A program made the position numbers and the translations under genes. The notes below the pieces were generated by a model. It saw only the letters and a program-made list of their open reading frames with translations. It was not told the origin of the DNA and ran no database searches. A stretch of 64,000 nt of DNA from Chlorella sorokiniana (lineage: Eukaryota > Chlorophyta > Trebouxiophyceae > Chlorellales > Chlorellaceae): NCBI GenBank assembly GCA_025917655.1, contig CP084609.1:2418001-2482000 (forward strand), written 5' to 3'. Of the stretch, positions 19,850 to 31,100 are shown one piece after another. The number at the start of each line of letters is the position of its first letter. Position 1 is the stretch's first letter.

Positions 19850-22800
19850 TCACATGCCGGTGGCGTGTTGGAGTGGCAGGCTGCCCTTTGCAAGGACATG
19901 GCAGTGGTGAGGGCCGCATCCCAGCTGGGCATTACACCGACTCCTGAGGCAATAGTTGCTGAGAATCATTGCACAGGGGACCCAAAACCGCGGCCTGCTG
20001 CGCGTGCGCTGCGCCGCCGCCCGTTGGGTGGTGCGCTGCTGCTGCTGTCGCTGCCGCCGCCCGCCGCCGCAGGGGGCCTGCCGCCGCGGAGGCAGCAGGT
20101 TGCTGGGCTGCTTCGGAAGGCGGCGGCGTGCCGCCGCACGACAGACGCTTGCCCTCCTTCTCCAGCTGCAGCGCCCCAGCGCACGCTCCGCCCCCGCCAC
20201 CAAAGCGGCCCCGCCGCGCCACTGTGCCGCCTGCACGCCGCTGGCCGGCCCCGCGCTGGGGGCCGTCGTCGCCATCGCGGTGGCGGCGCCGCGTTCCGCC
20301 GCCGGTGAGCTGGGGGCGGGCTGGAAGGCCATGGCGACTCGCTCGTCGCTGATTTCGTGGTGCGGCGCCTGCTCCCTGCACTCCAGCATGCACAGGCGCA
20401 GCACATACTCCAGCTCCCCCAGCAGCCGGCACTCGCGCTGCCAGGCGCTGCCAGGTGGCGCCGCCGCTGCCGCACCCAGCCCCCCGCCGACGCTGTCGCC
20501 GCTGGCAGACGAGGCCGGGCTGCCGCCATCGCTGCTGCTGCCGCTGCCCCCGTCATCGCCGCCGTCTTCCTCCTCGCCATCCGAGCCCGCCCGCTGGCTG
20601 CACATGACCGCGCAGCGGCGGATGATTGGCGGCATGCTTGCGCGGGCCGCGCTCCACGGCGTGGCGGCGAGGGGCGAGCCTCCGGCCGCCGCCGCCCGGT
20701 GCTTCCCGCAGTGTCTTCCAGCGACAACACTGCCCCGCCTGGCTTGGTCCTGCGGTCGCCGGTGCTGCTGGCGGGAGAGGGCGGCGGTGGGCCCGCAGGG
20801 GGCGGCGCGGTTGTCGGCGTCTTGGCCTCGCCAGCGGTACCGCTCTCCAGTACGTGCAGCACCAGCGCGGGCCGGTACTCGTTTTCCACCTGGTGCAGGC
20901 TCTGCAGAGTCTCCCACTCCACAGCCACGACGTCCGCCACCTGGCCACCAGGCAGGCATGGTGCGCAAGACGGCGTGGGCGCAGCAGCAGGAGCAGGAGG
21001 GGTAGGTACAGAGAGGGGGCGCCAGCGCACGTCATGCGGCTTGCGCATGCCCGAAGCTGGCAAGGCACGGTTCCATGTAACACGTCATATGTTGATGACA
21101 GCCAAACTAGATACAGAGCAGGCGGAGGCAGGTTCAGAAGCGAGAGGGGCCCACCTGGAGGCGCAGCGTGGCGGCGCTCTCCCCAGGCTCGTGGTGGGTG
21201 CCGTCGTTCTGGGCCAGGAAGAAAAAACGGCTTGTTCGTAAAACTCGCTGATCTGTGGATGCCGGAGATTCCAAGACAGCCAGCACAAGCAGCGCCGTGG
21301 CTGCGGCTGAAGGCTGGGCGCCAGCTTCTCACCAGATCCTGCTGCAGCAGCAGCTCGTAGCCCCCCATGCCCCTCTGGAGCGGCGGCTGCCCCCCGCCGC
21401 CGCCGCTGAAATCGAGCCCGCAGCAGCGGCACACCGCCAGGCTGCAGAGGGGGAAGACCTCGGCCATGCGGGGGCAGCCAAGCGCAGGAAGCGCTCCTCG
21501 TGCCAGGACGCCTGCGCAGGGCGGCGAGGGCGCAGCCGACGCCTCAGCAGGGTAGCAACAGTGGAGCAGGTCAGGGAGCAGCTCAGTGGAAGAGCTGCGC
21601 AGCGGAACAACAGCCGCGCAGGAGGATGTGTGGAGTGGCATGGCCAAGCAGCTCAACATGGCTTCCAGAGCACAGCAGCAAGGCCTCCAGCGCTGCACGT
21701 CCCCAGCAGCAGCCAGTGCAAACGGCGGCCCACCTCTTCCAAGCAAAACACGGCGGCGCCCTCCCGGGGTTGGAGCGCAGGCGCCAGGAGGCCGCCATCA
21801 GGCGCGAGGGCGACGGCGCCGTTGCGCCGCCACCTGCGGCCAGGCAGGGCGGCGCTCAACGGAAATGCCGGCCAGCTTACGGCAGAGCGGCCTCTGCAGC
21901 TCAAACCACTCGAGCGGCTGCATGGACAGCGCCCAAGCGGCTTGTTGGCGGCCTAGCCCTGCCCCCTCAGCTGCCCCTGCCCAGCCAGCCGCGCACCGTG
22001 CTGAAGCAGCGCCGCCGTGGCCACCGCCAGATTGAGGTACGGCAGCACGCCATCCAGTCGGGCGACGAGGCCGCGCAGGCGGGCGATCAGTTGGGCTGCG
22101 TTGGTCTCAGGGAGGCCGCCGCATCCTGGGCCTGGCGCAGGGCGCAGGGCACAGACGTGCACAGCCTGCTCAGAACGCCAGCCAGCTGGTGCAGGCCTGC
22201 TCACGCCTGCCTGAGCAGCGGGCGTGGCGTGGGCTGGGGTGATGCATGCGCGACCACGCCTCCATCCAGCGCTGTCCAGCCAACCATCCAGCCCAGGCCG
22301 CGCCTGCTGCCCAGGCGGGCGTGCTCAGGCGCCGCCTACAGGGCGTCCGCCTCAACCGCCGCCCCGCCACCAACTTGAAGGGCAACAGCAGCGAGGGGCC
22401 TGGGCCACGAAAGTCATGGCCCTGGCCTGCTAACCTTGCGCCCGACCCGTGCATGGATTGTGTCGCCCACCTGCTTCACGTGCTGCTCTACTACAGCCAG
22501 CCGCACCGCCTCCACCTCCTCCAGCACCCCCAGGGCCACACCCAGCGCCTCCTGCAGGGCCTGGGGGCAGGGGCAAGGGGGAAGGCAGGGGGAAGGCTTC
22601 CCGTTCAGGCACCCTCACACATGCTGCGTGCGTCTTCAGCGCAACAGCAACCGCGTGGATCAGGGTCTGAGGAGAGGGGATGCTGAATCCCAGCTAGCTA
22701 GCTGAAAAGCCTCCAGATGCCCCAGTAGGCGATGGACATGCAACAACAGCAGGCGGGCGTGACACAAAGCGGGAGGGTTTGTGGGTGCTGCGGGGCGGCG

Positions 22801-23261
22801 GCAATGTGGGGGAAACTCTCACCGTGTTGCCACGCGTCACAAAGTGCGCAAGGATGTCCATGGGCAGCACCAGCATGCGCACCTTGACCTCCAGCTCGGC
22901 CTGAAGGGGAGGCAGCGGCGCCAAAAACAGAGCTAGCAGCAGCGGGGCTGGGTGCCATGCCACTGAAGCTGTGGGTTCAGTGCAGGCCGAGAGAAGACAA
23001 TCAGATGAGGTAGACAGAAACTTTCCTTGGTAGAAGAACTGTTAACAGGAGGAAAGGAAGCAGGGGTGTGACAGAGCAGCGCGGCGAGAGGGCAACTGCG
23101 GCAGCACCCACCTGCGCGTCCTGCAGCGCACGGCTCGTGCTGAACCGCTTCCGGATCACATCCGACAGCCCGTTCAGGGACTGGACGATCGAAAACTCGA
23201 AGGTCTTCTTGGCCAGCGTGGTGGCTGCCGCCACAGCCAGCTGGCTGGCCAGAAAGGCCAT
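19850..23261 (-). CDS. unrecognised multi-exon protein
   Basis: I do not recognise this gene. The likely ATG at 23261 opens MAFLASQLAVAAATTLAKKT, then FEFSIVQSLNGLSDVIRKRF, ending at a GTGGGT donor near 23111. Later exons read as coding by their charged, helical content: LEVKVRMLVLPMDILAHFV (about 22830-22900), ALGVLEEVEAVRLAVVEQHV (about 22470-22560), AAQLIARLRGLVARLDGVLP (about 22040-22110), MAEVFPLCSLAVCRCCGLDF (about 21400-21470), ADVVAVEWETLQSLHQVENE (about 20880-20950), an Asp/Glu/Gly/Ser-rich acidic stretch (about 20500-20600), and CRLLGELEYVLRLCMLECRE (about 20370-20440). The amphipathic helices suggest a scaffold or coiled-coil-like protein, but that is a guess. Exon joins and the 3' end are uncertain (between about 19850 and 20330), and several frame changes occur. 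Confidence 0.5.
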
Positions 23262-23486
23262 GCCACCGCCGAAACAGGGCGGCGGCGGTGCTGCAGCCGC
23301 GGTCAGGTGGGCCGCAGCCTGGCCCGATACGGGCCCTGCTGTAAGATCAAGATCTCTGACCAAGGTCTATTTGCAGCAAGCACGGCACCCCAAGCCGGGC
23401 AGACTGCAGCGTTCGCAGCACAGACCCTGAGCTGCGAGCGACCTGCACGGTTGTGACAATATCGAATGTGTTGCTGAATCTGTTGC

Positions 23487-25093
23487 ATGCAACTAACGAA
23501 CAGTTGCTTCCCTAAAGTTGCTAGTCGGCCGGACCGCAGCAGGCGTCGCAGGGCAGATGAAGCGCGCGTGTTTGTGCATTTCGTTTTGCAGCATTCAACC
23601 CACAAGGTGTTTGGGCTACAATGGCATCACCGCAGGCTGCAAGCGTTCACCACGCCGCCAGGGGTTCAGTTGCCTCTCGGCACTGCAGCCCTGCCTCAGC
23701 ATTCTCGGCAAGACGACATGCATGCAGGCTTGGGTGAGCGCCCGATGGACAGTATCCGCTGGCTACCTGGTGGGCCACCGCCGTCGCCGCCGCCACAGCT
23801 GCGTTCTCCCCGTTTGCTTTGCAGGCCTCCTGTCGCTGCACCTGCCGCGCGTCGAGCATGGCTCAGAGCCCTGTCAGAAGCTGCTGACGCAGCCTCCGTC
23901 GAAGCGGCCAGCCTTGCCGGCCCCGCCGCTGCAGCAGGCGCAGCAGGCATCGCGGCACCCACGGAGGCGGCGCCAGCGTTTGCGGTGCGGCCCTGGCGAA
24001 CCCGCGAGGATCTGGAGCGGGCGGCCTGGCTGCGGGCAGAGGCATACTACGAGGCAAGCCTTCCTTTCATTATGTATATGCTGCCTTTCTTCCATTATGT
24101 ATGTGCTGCCATGTTGTCAGCATCTCCTTCGCGCCGCTGCCGGGCCCACACGCCAGCCCGCTCACACCCGCCCTCCCCGCGGCCTGCGCTCCTGCGCGCA
24201 GAACCGCAGCGTGGGCCGCTTCAAGGCCTCCTTCGTCAAGCAGTTTGCGGGGCAGGAGTTTTACGCGCTGCTGCGGCGCACGCGGGCGCAGAGCCGCTCT
24301 GCCTCACCCTCGTTGCGTCGGCGCACACTGCCGACGGCGTCGACGGCTCGGCGCCCTTGAAAGCAGAGGGGCCCGTCATCGGCCCTGGCAGCTGCCTTGG
24401 CACGCTGGATGTGCGGCTGCTGAGCGAGGCAGCCGCGACGCAGATGGAGTTGATGGGCGGGAGGTGGCCCGATGGCGTGCCACGGCCTGCATCAGCCGCA
24501 GCCGCCGCAGCCTATGTCTCCAATGTGGTGGTGGCGCCACAGCAGCGCGGCCGCGGTCTTGGCCGCGCCCTTGTCCTGGCAGCGGCATCCCTGGCACAAG
24601 AACGGTGGGGGCGGCACAGCTGTACTGCCATGTGGAGCTGGACAACCAGGTATGCTTAGTTGGCAGGCGCCGAGCTGGCGGGCCCGGCCGCTGCTCCCTG
24701 CCCTTTCACCACGGCCATCCACGCGCTGCTGACTGCGGCAGGCACAGGGGCTCACAGCCCTTGCAGACTGTAGCATGCTCGACAGCACAACCTCACGCCC
24801 ACTGTTGCTGGTGCTAGCAATGCAGGCGGCGCTGGCGCTGTACCGAGCATGCTGCTTCCGCCAGCTGGGAGGGCAGCTGCCGCCCGAGGAGGAGGGTCAG
24901 GGTGAGGGACGCTGGCAGGGGTGTGCTGAAAGTGGTGGTGGTTGCAGTGGACAGCCATTGCCGCTGTGCTGTGCTGCCTGAGCTGCGCTGTGCCGTGGCC
25001 ATCCCACCCTGCCCTTGTTGCCCCTCCCTCCCCCTGTCACACCCAGCAGGCCGCCGCCTGCTGCTGTGCCTGGAGGCAGAGGAGCGGAGCTAG
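23487..25093 (+). CDS. GNAT-family N-acetyltransferase, probably plastid
   Basis: Transfers acetyl from acetyl-CoA to an amine, either a protein N-terminus or Lys, or a small metabolite. The frame is open from ATG 23487 through a long Ala/Pro/Arg-rich leader into VRPWRTREDLERAAWLRAEA. The next exon (from about 24202) gives GRFKASFVKQFAGQEFYALL. The acetyl-CoA loop QQRGRGLGRALV is at about 24540-24575, preceded by AYVSNVVVAP. Then come LYCHVELDN and, after an intron, ALYRACCFRQLGGQLPPEEE (about 24837), ending LLLCLEAEERS at 25093. The order (beta4, then the Q/RxxGxG/A loop, then the late helix ALYxxxGFR) is standard; here the usual Gly in the last motif is Cys. The frame breaks at a five-G run at 24607-24611. 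The first intron appears to use a GC donor. An internal start, and so a different leader, is possible. Confidence 0.82.
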
Positions 25094-25193
25094 CTCAGGG
25101 GAGCGGAGCACAGCAATGGCATCGCCTGTGGGTGTTTACGGAGCGGCTGGACCTGAGCTCGTTGCCCGCTGCCCCTCGGTTTCTAGCAGCTTG

Positions 25194-25198
25194 TGTAA
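25194..25198 (+). promoter_or_regulatory. TGTAA poly(A) signal of the GNAT gene
   Basis: TGTAA occurs 101 bases after the GNAT stop codon, in the sense direction. The remaining stretch up to the next ATG at 25846 shows no gene and presumably holds the promoter of the isomerase gene. Confidence 0.5.
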
Positions 25199-25845
25199 AC
25201 CGCACCCGTGGAATGCCTTGCCGCCGCCGCTGGTCGATGAAGCAGACTCCCGACATCACCGTGCCAAACGACTTCTCCACTACATGGCTGGCCACGCAGT
25301 ACTGCTTCTGGCCTGCAAGAGCAGCGGTCGCATGCGACAGCTGACACGCAGCCATCATGCGGGGGAACAAAGGGGGTACACGCAGCAGGCCGAAAGCGAG
25401 GTGGAGGGGAGGGGGAAACCCTGCGAATCAGGGGGAGCTGAGCAGGCTAGCACGCTGCGTTTCGACCCAACACCAGCTGGCTGGGTACCTGCATACGCTG
25501 ATCACTGCCACCCCATCATCTTCGCTGCTGCGGCGCTTTCTGCCAGCGACGCCCTACACCTGAGGCGGGGTAGGGGATTGCGTCAAACTCCCTCGCATGC
25601 GCCACTATGCACACGGGCAGCAAAATTCGAGTGCCCGGCCTTCGTGCAGTGCCGGGCCGGGCCTGGACATGGCTTGAGCAGGCGCGTAGTCCGCATGAAG
25701 CAGTGTGCAGCGTCGCAGCGTCCGTGCCACCTCAGCAAAAGGCGGGCACCTTCTGAAAGCGGGCTTGGGGCTTTGTGGTCGGGCGGAGCATTGACCGGTG
25801 TCATTACTGGAAGCAATCAACGCCTGCAAGTGCGCTTGAGAGAAC

Positions 25846-27377
25846 ATGCCGAGTTTTGCACTCGCGGCTCCTTGCAATGCACGGCCCTGCGGCAGCCTGT
25901 TCTCATCGCAACAACAAGGCTGGCGGCCAGCGCCGCCTCGGACCGCCGCAGGCGCCGCCCGCCGTCCGCCCAGCTCAACCCGGGCAGCCGCCGCCGACCT
26001 CGCCAACGCAGCGCTGCCTCTGCAGCCGCAGCAGCCTGTTGTCAAAGTGTGCGGCGTGACCAACGCAGACGACGCAGCGGCAGCGGCAGCGGCTGGCGCC
26101 AACCTGATTGGCATGATCCTTTGGCCAAAGGCCAAGCGCAGCATCCCTGCCGCTGTTGCGCGGGAGGTCGCGGCGGCGGCGCGGGCTCACGGCGCCGAGC
26201 CAGTGGGCGTGTTTGTCGACGAGGACGCCGCCACCATTGCCAGGTCAGCATCGCGTTGCTCTGTCGGCATCCCGCTGCCCCAGGCTTGCGCCAGCAGCCA
26301 GCGCGTGGCAGGGTTGGGGCCTGCTGCCGTCGAGGCCTGTTTCTCCCTACTGCTGACAGTGTCTTGCTGGCATCTTCAGTGCACTGGCACCATTCACGCC
26401 CTGGAAGGTCTCAAAGCAGGGCCCCCCTTGTCTCTTAAACCAGGATGTGCGCCGAGAGCGGCGTGCGCATTGCTCAGCTGCACGGCGACGGCGCTCGCCA
26501 AGCCTTTGCCGCGCTGCCCCCGAGCTGGCGGCCGTCTGGGTGCTGCATGCCGATCCCGCGGGGCAGGTGCAGACGGCGCTGCCCCCTGCTCCCAGCAGCG
26601 TTGGCGGCAGGTGGGCGGGGGCTGGGCGGCGGCGGCCGCCGCTGCTCTTGAGGGGCTCGCTGCGCGGGACCGCTGCGAGGAGCTGCTTCCCATCCCTGGA
26701 CCGCTTGCAGAGCAGTCTGCAGCCTGTGCGCCGCTGCATGCTGCCCTTAGCGCCGGCCCATGCCCCAACGTTGCATGCCTTCCCCTCTGTGCCTGGCCTC
26801 TACACCACGCAGGCAGCCCGCCTGGCTGATAGTGGACAGCCTGCAGGGCGGCAGCGGCCAGGCCTTCGACTGGGCGGCGCTGCGGCGATCTGCCGCCAAC
26901 AGCCTCGCTGGCCACTCCACCCACGGCTGGCTGCTGGCGGGGGGGCCTCACTCCAGACAGCGTGGCAGGTGGGGCAGCGGCGGCGCACCTCCCTCCATTC
27001 TCCCCCGCTCCCTGCCTGCTGCTGCTTCTGTTGCTGAGGCTGATTATGGCATGCATCCCCCTTCCGGTCCTGCTCACCCCAAACAGAGCTCTTTAGCAGC
27101 TGGCAGCCGCACCTGTCAGCCAGCTGCCCTACGCGTACAGCGGCGCCATGCCCCGCCAGCAGCTTGTGCAACACTGCGGCGAAACACTCCTGCCCGCCCC
27201 CTGCCTCCGCTGTTTGCCCTTGCAGAAGCCGTCGCCACTGCGGCGCCCACTGGCGTGGACGTGAGCAGCGGGGTGTGCGGCCCCGACGGGATGAAGAAAG
27301 ATGCGGGCAAGGTGCAGCGCTACTGCGCAGCGGCAGCGGCAGCGCTGCAGCGGCGGCGGCAGGAGGGGGCGGCGTAG
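25846..27377 (+). CDS. phosphoribosylanthranilate isomerase, chloroplast type
   Basis: Third step of tryptophan synthesis after anthranilate: the Amadori rearrangement of N-(5-phosphoribosyl)anthranilate to CdRP, in the plastid. ATG 25846 starts a 65-residue Ala/Arg/Ser-rich transit-like leader. It is followed by VVKVCGVTNADDAAAAAAAG with the catalytic Cys in KVCG, ANLIGMILWPKAKR and EPVGVFVDEDAATIA; the first intron follows at about 26242. Exon 2 (about 26444) gives SGVRIAQLHGDGARQ. Exon 3 (about 26816) gives WLIVDSLQGGSGQAFDW with the catalytic Asp, then the phosphate-binding region WLLAGG. The last exon gives TGVDVSSGVCGPDGMKKDAG and the stop at 27377. The frame breaks at a five-C run at 26517-26521 (six needed to reach ELAAVWVLHADP) and at a seven-G run at 26939-26945 (six needed to read LLAGGLTPDSV). 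Confidence 0.93.
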
Positions 27378-28116
27378 GGAGCGGCGGCGGCAGCTGGGAT
27401 GCCTGCATGGCGGCGCGAGCTGCAGCCAGGCTGCTGCGCCAACAAGACAGCCATTGTGGTGGTGTCCCTGGGTTGCAGCTTTGCCGGAAGCTCGGCAGGC
27501 TGAAGCAGCACACTCACCCCATCCCCATCTGGAAAACAGGGCGCATCTTGGTGTGCAAGCTTCTCAGCGCGATGTTTACAGTTGTTCAGTCTGATCTGTT
27601 GCGGCTGTGAACAAAGACAGTGTGCCATGCAAGCCCTAGGGTTGCTCGGGAGGAGGAAGCCGGGCGAGGGTGCATTCAGTAAAAAGGGACCTGCGCCCGC
27701 GGGTGTCACAAAACGGCGATGCAGAGGCAAGCTGGGGCTGGGTTGGACTGAGATCTGTCGCAGAGGGTGGGGCCATCAATCACTCCCTGTTAAGTGCTAC
27801 GACTGGAGTCACGATGGATCAAGCATATGTGAGATGTGCAGTCAGCGCGAGGTTGGGCTGCCCTCGCGGCGCGGCAGCGACAGCAGGAGGGGAACAAGTG
27901 CAGTGGAAAGATGGGTGGTAGGACGATGGTGGGAGGGATGTCGAGGAATCAAGAATCGGGGGGCTGAGGCTCGAGGTGGCGAGCAGGCCACACGCCTGCT
28001 GTCATGGCCAGACTCTCGGGAGGGCGGGCCGCGTCGGGACCTTCGACCATGGTCCAGCATCACACTTGGCCCAGAGGGGCGGACAGCGGCACCGTCTGCC
28101 TGGGCCGCAGTGGCTG
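27378..28116. other. convergent intergenic region, no gene seen
   Basis: This lies between the 3' ends of the isomerase gene (+) and the first Cys-rich secreted gene (-). Open frames here are short or antisense and carry no recognisable motif. It presumably holds both 3' untranslated regions. No TGTAA signal was found in either direction close to the stops. Confidence 0.4.
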
Positions 28117-31100
28117 CTAAGGCGCGGTGGTGGGCGCTGCGGCGGCGGGGGCAGCGCGGCGGCGCCGTCCAGCGGCTTGGCGCAGACCTCAAAGCCGCAC
28201 AGCGCCAGCTCCTCTGCAGTGCCGGCCGCAGGGGCGAGTGTGTGGGAGCGTGCTGGTGTGTGTGCGGCTGTGCGTCTGCCTTGGAGCGCCCTACCCCCCA
28301 CATGGCAGTGAAGGAGGCCTGCCCCGCCTAGCCAACAACATGCTGGCTGCGGTTGGAAGACCGACGCACGTCATGGCGCCAGTGCTCGGCCAAATGAGGC
28401 GTAGATATGCGGGAGCAGCCCAAGCCCCCTGCCCGCCCCGCCCCCCCCCGCCCCCCAGCCACCACCAACCCTTGCCATCCCGCAGTCTCACCGTTAAGAG
28501 AGGGTCTGGTGAGGAAGACCCAGGTGCCGACTGGGTTTTGCTTGATCGCGCCGCCGCCGCTGCCCTCGATGGTGGTGGGCGCGGCAGGCACGCCCGGGGA
28601 TGTCGGAGCCAGGGAGGCCGGGGATGGTGAAGCTGGTGTTTCCAGACAGGAGGCCTGTGTTTTGAGGGCGGGAGAGATGGGATGGGGTGGGGGGTGGGAG
28701 GGGGCTGGAAGAAACCACTGGAGGAGGGATGCTGGAGGATGGCGTGTGCAGACAGGATGCAGCAGAAGGGGGTGACCAGAATTGTGCGGAGGCAACGAGC
28801 GCTGGGGGCCCCTTGCGAGAGCTGACCGGGTGGTTGGCCCGCGCCGCTGCTGGGCGGCCGTGGCTGCCAGCTGCGGCAGGCCAACCGCGAGGCGGCTCGT
28901 GACCGCCGCGCGTGCGGCTCCGAGCACCGCCACCGCCCCCTGCCCTGCCTGCGCCCTGCTCACCCAGGCCGCAGCCCCCTTCCCTTCACCCCCTGCCCTG
29001 CCACCGCCCTGCTCACCCAGGCCGCAGCCGATGTTGAGGGTGCCGTTGTTCACCATCTCGCCGTCGACGCTGTCGTCGCCAAACAGGTCGAAATCGAGCA
29101 CCTGCAGCGGGGGGGGGGGGGGGGGGCAAGGGGGAGGGGGGGGGTGTGTGTGGGTGGGGGCGGTTGAGGGCGGTCAGCGGGGGTGGGAGGGCGTGCTTGT
29201 AGGCTGGATGGGGCAGGAGCTGGTTGGGGCACAGGGGCTGAGAGAGCGCCGCCCACCACCCGCCATCCCACGCAGCCTCCAGTGCAAAGCCTTCCAATCC
29301 AAAGCACTGCCGCGCCGCAAATTCGTTCTCAGTTTTTCCCTCCTGCGCCCACCATGTTGCAGAAGCCTTCGGTGGCGTTGGAGGCCACCGTGCCCCACAA
29401 GGAAAGCTGGCGCAAAGATTCCACCTCAGCGGCTGCAGGGGTGCGCAGGGCGGAGGTCAAAGGGTGGGGTGGTGGGGGTTGGAGGGTGCAGAGGCGCTGG
29501 GCAGGCGCACGACCGGTGGGTGGGCCCCGCCGGGCGCAGCAGAGCAGTGCAGCTCAGCGCACCAGGAATGCCCGCCGCCACCAGCTCTGTCGTGTTGAAC
29601 TGGAGATCGTTGAAGTCCTCGATATCGGCGATGCTGCATGAGGGTGGGAGAACGCGTGTGTGGGTGTGGGGCATTGCTTCGCGAGTAGGTGTGTTGGTTT
29701 GTGTAGGTGGGTGGGTGGGTGGGAAGGGGGGGGTCGTCACGTGGGCTGTCGATGCGATGCGAGCACTTACCCCAGCCCACCCCGTACACCACGTTTTTAC
29801 CACCCCATGCGACTCTCACAGGCATCTGACCCGTGTCGCCACCTCCCTCTTCATTGGACACCCAGCATCCACACTCACATGCCCACCCCATTGACTCACA
29901 CAGACCCACCCAGCCACGCTCGCGCGCACCTGTAGTTTGACACGTAGATGTACGTGCTCAGCAGGCGGGTGTTGCACGGCTCAGAGAAGCCCTCGGAGTC
30001 GACGCACTCGCCGTCGGGGGCCACCACGCGCACGCCCCGCACAACCATGGGGACCTGGAAGCAACAAGGAGCGGGGTGCGCTGTGGGTGTGTGCGAGTGT
30101 GTGTGTGTGGTGGAAAGACGGGGCCGTGGTACACAAGCGCACGGTCAGGCTTCTCGTTGAAGAGTGCCGGCTGGCTCGACACCCCATGCAGTGGATCATG
30201 CAGAAAGTGTACCCCGGGAAACAGCCATCCCCCAATGCCCCAACGCATCCAAGCGCCCCTGCCGTGCTGTCGGCTCACCTCCAGGCCGTACTGCAGCCAG
30301 GTGAAGTTGCCGGTGGCCCGGGAGCAGCAGGCGGTGTCGTTCAGGTCCTGGCAGGTGGAGGTCAGGGCCACGGCGGCCTCTGCGCAAGAGGGGCCAGCGG
30401 GGAGTGTGGAGGGCGGCATGGGCGCGGGGGCAAAGCATGGGACAGCACGCATGCTTGTTAGGCCCATCGGCGCGCGCGCCGCCAACCAGGGGACCACGCA
30501 AGCGCCCTGGCAGCAGCGGCTCCCCAGCCCCAGGCTGCAGCCAGCAGCTGGTCGGCCGGCTGCGTACCCTCTGCATCGCCGCCTGAGGCGGAGGCGAGGG
30601 TTGGGTCCAGGGTGATCCAGGAGAAGCCGTCGCCCTCGCAGGTGAAGTCGGAGGAGAACTGGGCAGGGTGGGGGTGCAAGGGAGTTGAGTGGGGCAGGGG
30701 CAGGGTGTGTGTGTGTGTGGGTGTGGGCTGCGTGGTTGGGCAGCAGGGCGGGCGGGTGCAGCAACACTACTATCGCTGCGCTTGTCGGCGCAAGCAGAGG
30801 ATGGAGGGCTGGCCGAGTGTGGGGGACGGGGTGCTGGCGGCAAACAGAAGCAGCAGAGCGTGTGCAAGGCGTGGGCTGCGGGCTTGCAGCCAGACTTAAG
30901 CCCTGGGGGGGCAGGGCCAGCATGGAGCCGCCGCTCACCCCTTGAAGCCAAAGCCGGGGGCGGGCGGTGTGGAGGAGGGGATGGTGGGGACATCGGGGCT
31001 GGCGGGGACATCGGGCGAAGGCGAAGGGCTGGGTTGCTCGGGGCTGGCAGGAACGGGGGTGGGATTTCCTACACAGAGGGGCGGCGGGGGCCGGGGGAGC

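Noticed and set aside
23557-23760. Alternative GNAT start at ATG 23557
   Set aside because: It lies in another frame and would need an intron joining out of phase. The frame from 23487 runs straight into the acetyltransferase domain.
24942-26438. Plus-strand open frame of 498 codons spanning the GNAT/isomerase gap
   Set aside because: It starts inside the GNAT gene and runs through the intergenic region into the isomerase in a frame other than the conserved one. Arg/Pro/Ser-rich composition and lack of any motif mark it as a GC-driven shadow.
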